A stretch of 9,546 nt of DNA from Phycisphaerae bacterium (GTDB lineage Bacteria > Planctomycetota > Phycisphaerae > WQYP01): the NCBI GenBank assembly GCA_013044065.1, contig JABEVA010000228.1, positions 1-9,546 on the forward strand, in the 5' to 3' direction. A program made the position numbers and the translations under genes. Positions 5,723 to 9,546 of the stretch are shown here, one piece after another; position 1 is the first letter of the stretch, and each line of letters opens with the position of its first letter. The notes beneath the pieces are model-generated. The model saw only the letters and a program-made list of their open reading frames with translations, ran no database searches and was not told the origin of the DNA.

Positions 5723-5825
5723 ATTCGGTCCGATAATTCCTGGCCCGTTCGCGGGTGGGGTTGAGGATTGTCTCTAATTTTTCTCCCACTCACCAAGCAT
5801 TCTGAAGCAGATCAATTCACAGTGG

Positions 5826-6590
5826 ATGAAGCCTAATCGCTGGACGGATGGCCCAAAACCCGATAAATTCATGGCCATGAGCGAAGCTATATCCCACCAC
5901 CCAACCGATGCGAACCCCGCGGACACCTCTCCGCCGGCGGAGCCAACGCCCTTGATGCCCATCAAACTTGTCGATGAGGGCCGTTGCGATGCTGCTCTCG
6001 CCGATGGCGGAGCGGCACCAGTAGAGGCCAGCGAAGCATCGTTGCATCTGCGCATGGACGATATTTCCCAAATGCCGCTACGCCAGGTGATTGAAGCCAT
6101 TTTATTCGCCAGTGATATGCCGCTGTCCAAAGGCAAGCTGGCCCAAACGCTGGGATTGGATGTCACTGCCCCTGTTACCGACGCGATCCGGGAACTTAAC
6201 GATATTTATGTGCAACGCCAGGCCGCTTATCGCATAGAAGAGCGGGCCGGGGGATACCAGATTCTCACGCTGCCGCAGTATGCCCAATACGTGCAGCGGC
6301 TGATGCGCAAAAAGGAGGAAGGCCGGTTAACGCCCGCTTCACTGGAAACGCTGGCCATTATCGCGTACAAACAGCCCATTTTGCGGGTCGATGTGGAGGC
6401 AATCCGGGGCGTGGCGTGCGGTGAAGTCATTCGCGCTCTGATGGAGCACAATATGGTGAAAATCGTCGGTCGAGCGGAGGAAATCGGCCGTCCGATGCTG
6501 TACGGCACCACTCGTCATTTTCTAGAAGTCTTTGGCTTGGCAAACCTTAAGGATTTACCGAAAACAGACCAGCTTAAAGAGCCGAAATAA
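5826..6590 (+). CDS. scpB: Segregation and condensation protein B
   Basis: ScpB dimerises and binds ScpA (kleisin) to form the SMC condensin complex that organises and segregates the chromosome. The two winged-helix domains are visible at about residues 83-150 (starting LRQVIEAILFASDMPLSKGK) and 168-240. The second contains the family signatures LETLAIIAYKQPILRVDVEA (173-192) and GRPMLYGTTRHFLEVFGL (221-238). The core is of normal size, but about 80 Ala/Pro/acidic residues precede it. The start is uncertain: ATG 5826 has no clear Shine-Dalgarno site, nor do the in-frame ATGs at 5871, 5877, 5955 and 6054. The true N-terminus could be any of these, and 6054 would still leave the whole core. No scpA is adjacent. 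Upstream 5723-5825 shows no convincing promoter. alaS follows after 175 bases. Confidence 0.94.
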   Translation: MKPNRWTDGPKPDKFMAMSEAISHHPTDANPADTSPPAEPTPLMPIKLVDEGRCDAALADGGAAPVEASEASLHLRMDDISQMPLRQVIEAILFASDMPLSKGKLAQTLGLDVTAPVTDAIRELNDIYVQRQAAYRIEERAGGYQILTLPQYAQYVQRLMRKKEEGRLTPASLETLAIIAYKQPILRVDVEAIRGVACGEVIRALMEHNMVKIVGRAEEIGRPMLYGTTRHFLEVFGLANLKDLPKTDQLKEPK

Positions 6591-6723
6591 TCACCACCTG
6601 ATGGGCGCTGCATCAAAGCGACACGGTATTTGGCATCGGATTGCGGCTCCACGGAAGCACCGCATTGGGGTGATGGTGAGGCAAGGTGCTCTGCGGCAAT
6701 TTAGCGCCGGCCTCCAAACCGGT

Positions 6724-6729
6724 TACAAT
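6724..6729 (+). promoter_or_regulatory. Possible -10 element of the alaS promoter
   Basis: TACAAT matches five of six -10 consensus bases. The hexamer 17 bases upstream, TTAGCG (6701-6706), is a weak -35. It lies 36 bases before the alaS start in the 175-base gap after scpB. An imperfect CCGG inverted repeat overlaps the spacer. Confidence 0.3.
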
Positions 6730-6765
6730 CCCAGATTCGTTTGAAGCAAGAAGGAGCCTATATCA

Positions 6766-9546
6766 ATGATCTCCAGCCAGATACGCCATGAATTCATCGA
6801 CTTTTTCGTGCAGCGCCATGGGCATACATTCATTCCGTCAAGCCCGGTGGTTCCACATGATGACACGAGTCTGCTGTTTGCCAACGCGGGGATGAATCAG
6901 TTTAAGCCGTTTTTTTTGGGAACGGCCAGGGCCAAAGCCACCCGTGTAGCCAACACACAAAAGTGTATTCGTGCCGGTGGCAAGCATAATGATCTGGATG
7001 ATGTGGGCATCTCCCGTCGTCACCACACATTTTTTGAGATGCTCGGGAACTGGAGCTTCGGTGATTATTTTAAGGAAGGTGCCATTGAAATGGCGTGGGA
7101 ATTGTTGACCAAAGTGTGGCATTTGGATCCCCGCCGATTGCATGTAACGGTTTATAAAGGCAGCCCTGACGATGGGGTTCCGGCGGACGATGAAGCGGCG
7201 GAATTATGGCGACGAATTGCCGGCCTGCCCGAAAATCATATTCATGGATTTGTTGAGGAGAACTTCTGGGAGATGGGGGAGACCGGGCCCTGTGGACCGT
7301 GTACAGAAATTTTTATTGACCGCACGCCTGATTTTTCGGGCGCAGCGCAGGTAAATGGTACAGATCCCCGGGTGATGGAGATCTGGAATCTGGTTTTTAT
7401 TCAGTACAATCGACAGGAAGGCCGCAAGCTTACCCCCCTGCCGCAGCGACATGTGGATACGGGCATGGGGCTAGAGCGAATATGCCAGGTGCTCGGTGGC
7501 TTCACGGACAATTATGCAACCGATCTATTCACGCCTCTTTTTTCGGCCATCGCCGATTTGAGTGGGCATCAGTATCACGGCACTTTTCCAGCAACGGATT
7601 CCAACGGACCGGCGGAATCCGGCAACACAACTCTGGCCCAGGATATTGCCTTTCGCGTGATTGCCGACCATATTCGCGCGTTGACCTTTGCTCTTACCGA
7701 TGGAGCCTTACCCGGCAACGAGGGGCGCGGCTACGTATTGCGACGAATACTGCGCCGGGCGGTGAGGTTTGGCCGACAGAACCTGGGCCTTACCGAACCA
7801 TTCCTGCATCAATTGGTCCCGGTGGTTTTGCATACCATGCAAATTGCGTTTCCGGAGCTGGCCAAAAACCCCGGCCATGTCGTGGATATCATCAAAGGCG
7901 AGGAATACAGTTTCAGCCGCACACTGGATCGAGGGATCGAGCTTTTTCAGATGGCGGCAGATGAAGCCCGCGGTGGCAAGATGAAAGGCATTATTTCCGC
8001 GGAGAGTGCCTTTAAGCTTCACGACACGTATGGATTTCCAATTGATTTAACGCAAGTGATGGCCCGTGAACAGGGCCTGGCCGTGGATGTGTCCGGATAC
8101 GAGGCGTGCATGGAGGAAGCGAGGCAAAAAGCCCGTTCGGGCGGCAAAACAACAGAAACGTCGCTGATGGATCTGTCGCCGGATGTTCTGGCACGCTTGG
8201 CACGTGGGCAGATACCAGGCACCGAGGATCAGGCGAAATATCAGTCAGGCCCGATTCAAGCCACCGTGGTTGCGATCTGGGATGGTCGAGAACTATGCAA
8301 CAATGCCACTGCGGATGCCGCCGCCCCGGTGGCCCTGATTCTAGACCGCACCAACTTTTATGCGCAGATGGGGGGACAAATCGGCGATACCGGCAACATT
8401 GCCTCGGAGCAGGGTATTTTTACCGTGGAAACCACACATGCGGTAGGCCATTACATTTTACATCAAGGGAAAGTAACGGCGGGCCGGCTACAGTGCGGCG
8501 ATTCGGTTACGGCGCAGGTTCATGCCGAGCGCAGGCTTATCGAACAAAACCACACCGCTACGCACCTGGCCAATTGGGCGTTGCGGGAGGTGCTGGGCGA
8601 ACATGTCCAGCAAAAGGGATCCTTGGTAGATGCGGAGAAACTCCGCTTTGATTTCGTGCAGCCACAGCCACTGCCGGAGCAGCAGATTCAGTGTGTCGAA
8701 GACAAGGTCAATGAGATTATCGCCCGGCGGTGGCCGGTCTATACGGCGGAAGTTCCGCTGGAAGAAGCGCGGCGCATCTATTCGTTGCGCGCCGTTTTTG
8801 GCGAAAAATACCCGGAACGTGTACGTGTGGTCAGCATTGGGGTACCGGTTGCGGAACTTCTGGCCCAACCGGACAATCCGCAATGGCGGGAGTTTTCCAT
8901 AGAATTCTGCGGCGGAACGCACTTGGCGGAAACCGCCCAGACGCAGGATTTTGCCATCGTGGCCGAAGAATCGGTCAGCAAGGGTATACGCCGCATCGTT
9001 GCTTATACCGGTGCGGCAGCGGTGGCCGCACGCAAGCGGGCAATTCATATTGGTGCGCTTATCGCCGCCGCGGAGCACGCCGCCGAAGATGATTTGCCGA
9101 CCAAACTGAGTCAGATCCAACATGCCCTGGACGAGGCGGGCGTTCCGGTGGTAGTACGCCGCCGCGCTCAAACGGTCATAAGGGTGCTACAGGAAAAGAT
9201 CAGAGAGCAGGCCAAACGGCGTCAGGCTCCGCAGCAATCCAGTGTCGCAAGCAGTTCGCAGATGGATCAGCTTTTGGCTACTGCTGAACAGATTGGCCAG
9301 GCGGAATTAATTGTCGCGGAAATGGGAGTAAAATCCGCCGACGAGCTACGCGCTACCATGGACGCGGTAAAAAAGAAGCGGCCGCAAGGCATGGTTGCCA
9401 TTCTGCTTGCCTCCACAGAAACCCCGTTGGATAAGCAAGGCAACATCCTGCCCGCAAAGGTCAACCTACTCGCTGCGGTCGGCGATCCGCTGATCAGCAA
9501 ATTAAAAGCTGGTGATTGGATTCGGATTGCTGCGCCGGTGGTGGGT
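6766..9546 (+). CDS. alaS: Alanyl-tRNA synthetase, C-terminal end outside window
   Basis: The enzyme charges tRNA-Ala in the cytoplasm and hydrolyses mischarged Ser/Gly-tRNA. All 927 codons in the window are open. The class II catalytic core shows LLFANAGMNQFKPFFLG (36-52), QKCIRAGGKHNDLDDVG (65-81), HHTFFEMLGNWSFGDYF (86-102), GETGPCGPCTEI and DTGMGLERI (231-239). The GNEGRGYVLRRILRRAVRFG segment (317-336) follows. The editing domain has the zinc/catalytic set H596-x3-H600 (NHTATHL) and C715-x3-H719 (CGGTHL). These correspond to E. coli H564, H568, C666 and H670, so this enzyme is longer both before and within the editing domain. An insertion at about 693-709 explains most of the second difference. 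The window ends at APVVG, just before the glycine-rich signature of the C-Ala domain, so roughly 40-50 residues are missing and the full length is probably near 970. AAGGAG at 6751-6756, 9 bases before the ATG, supports the start. Confidence 0.98.
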   Translation, partial: MISSQIRHEFIDFFVQRHGHTFIPSSPVVPHDDTSLLFANAGMNQFKPFFLGTARAKATRVANTQKCIRAGGKHNDLDDVGISRRHHTFFEMLGNWSFGDYFKEGAIEMAWELLTKVWHLDPRRLHVTVYKGSPDDGVPADDEAAELWRRIAGLPENHIHGFVEENFWEMGETGPCGPCTEIFIDRTPDFSGAAQVNGTDPRVMEIWNLVFIQYNRQEGRKLTPLPQRHVDTGMGLERICQVLGGFTDNYATDLFTPLFSAIADLSGHQYHGTFPATDSNGPAESGNTTLAQDIAFRVIADHIRALTFALTDGALPGNEGRGYVLRRILRRAVRFGRQNLGLTEPFLHQLVPVVLHTMQIAFPELAKNPGHVVDIIKGEEYSFSRTLDRGIELFQMAADEARGGKMKGIISAESAFKLHDTYGFPIDLTQVMAREQGLAVDVSGYEACMEEARQKARSGGKTTETSLMDLSPDVLARLARGQIPGTEDQAKYQSGPIQATVVAIWDGRELCNNATADAAAPVALILDRTNFYAQMGGQIGDTGNIASEQGIFTVETTHAVGHYILHQGKVTAGRLQCGDSVTAQVHAERRLIEQNHTATHLANWALREVLGEHVQQKGSLVDAEKLRFDFVQPQPLPEQQIQCVEDKVNEIIARRWPVYTAEVPLEEARRIYSLRAVFGEKYPERVRVVSIGVPVAELLAQPDNPQWREFSIEFCGGTHLAETAQTQDFAIVAEESVSKGIRRIVAYTGAAAVAARKRAIHIGALIAAAEHAAEDDLPTKLSQIQHALDEAGVPVVVRRRAQTVIRVLQEKIREQAKRRQAPQQSSVASSSQMDQLLATAEQIGQAELIVAEMGVKSADELRATMDAVKKKRPQGMVAILLASTETPLDKQGNILPAKVNLLAAVGDPLISKLKAGDWIRIAAPVVG

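Noticed and set aside
8488..9171. 227-codon minus-strand frame
   Set aside because: It is antisense to the alaS editing region, which is clearly coding on the plus strand.
1..9546. CRISPR array, insertion sequence, prophage or defence system
   Set aside because: No regularly spaced repeats, transposase, integrase, phage or defence-type domains are visible in any frame.

Overview
The window reads as chromosomal DNA of a free-living Gram-negative-type bacterium with intermediate GC content. My best guess is the Planctomycetota or another member of the PVC group. The main hint is the alanyl-tRNA synthetase, which is longer than the E. coli type and carries a short insertion just before its CGGTH zinc motif; I recall such an insertion from planctomycete and eukaryotic AlaRS. 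No marker gene settles the taxonomy, so this is an inference.

Layout: three genes run leftwards from about 3844 to 1. They are a phosphomannomutase/phosphoglucomutase (3844-2468), an exported PBP4-type D-Ala-D-Ala carboxypeptidase (2314-836) and an amidohydrolase whose end lies outside the window (790-1). The 45-base gap between the last two suggests cotranscription; the mutase and the carboxypeptidase are 153 bases apart. A 529-base divergent spacer follows. Four genes then run rightwards: an unrecognised 238-residue protein (4374-5090), a possible 89-residue protein (5424-5693), scpB (5826-6590) and alaS (6766 to the window edge, still open).

Functionally this is mostly housekeeping: hexose-phosphate supply for surface polysaccharides, peptidoglycan trimming, purine-like deamination, chromosome condensation and translation. 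The genes do not form one pathway.

The unexplained part is 4374-5722. It holds two unrecognised reading frames, a 16-base exact repeat, an extended -10 promoter candidate, and a dense run of hairpins from 5542 to 5722. These include two perfect 8-bp stems, a perfect 9-bp stem and a 17-bp interrupted stem. This stretch may be a structured transcript, either a small non-coding RNA or a highly structured mRNA, and is the best candidate here for something undescribed. No folding, database or conservation search could be run.
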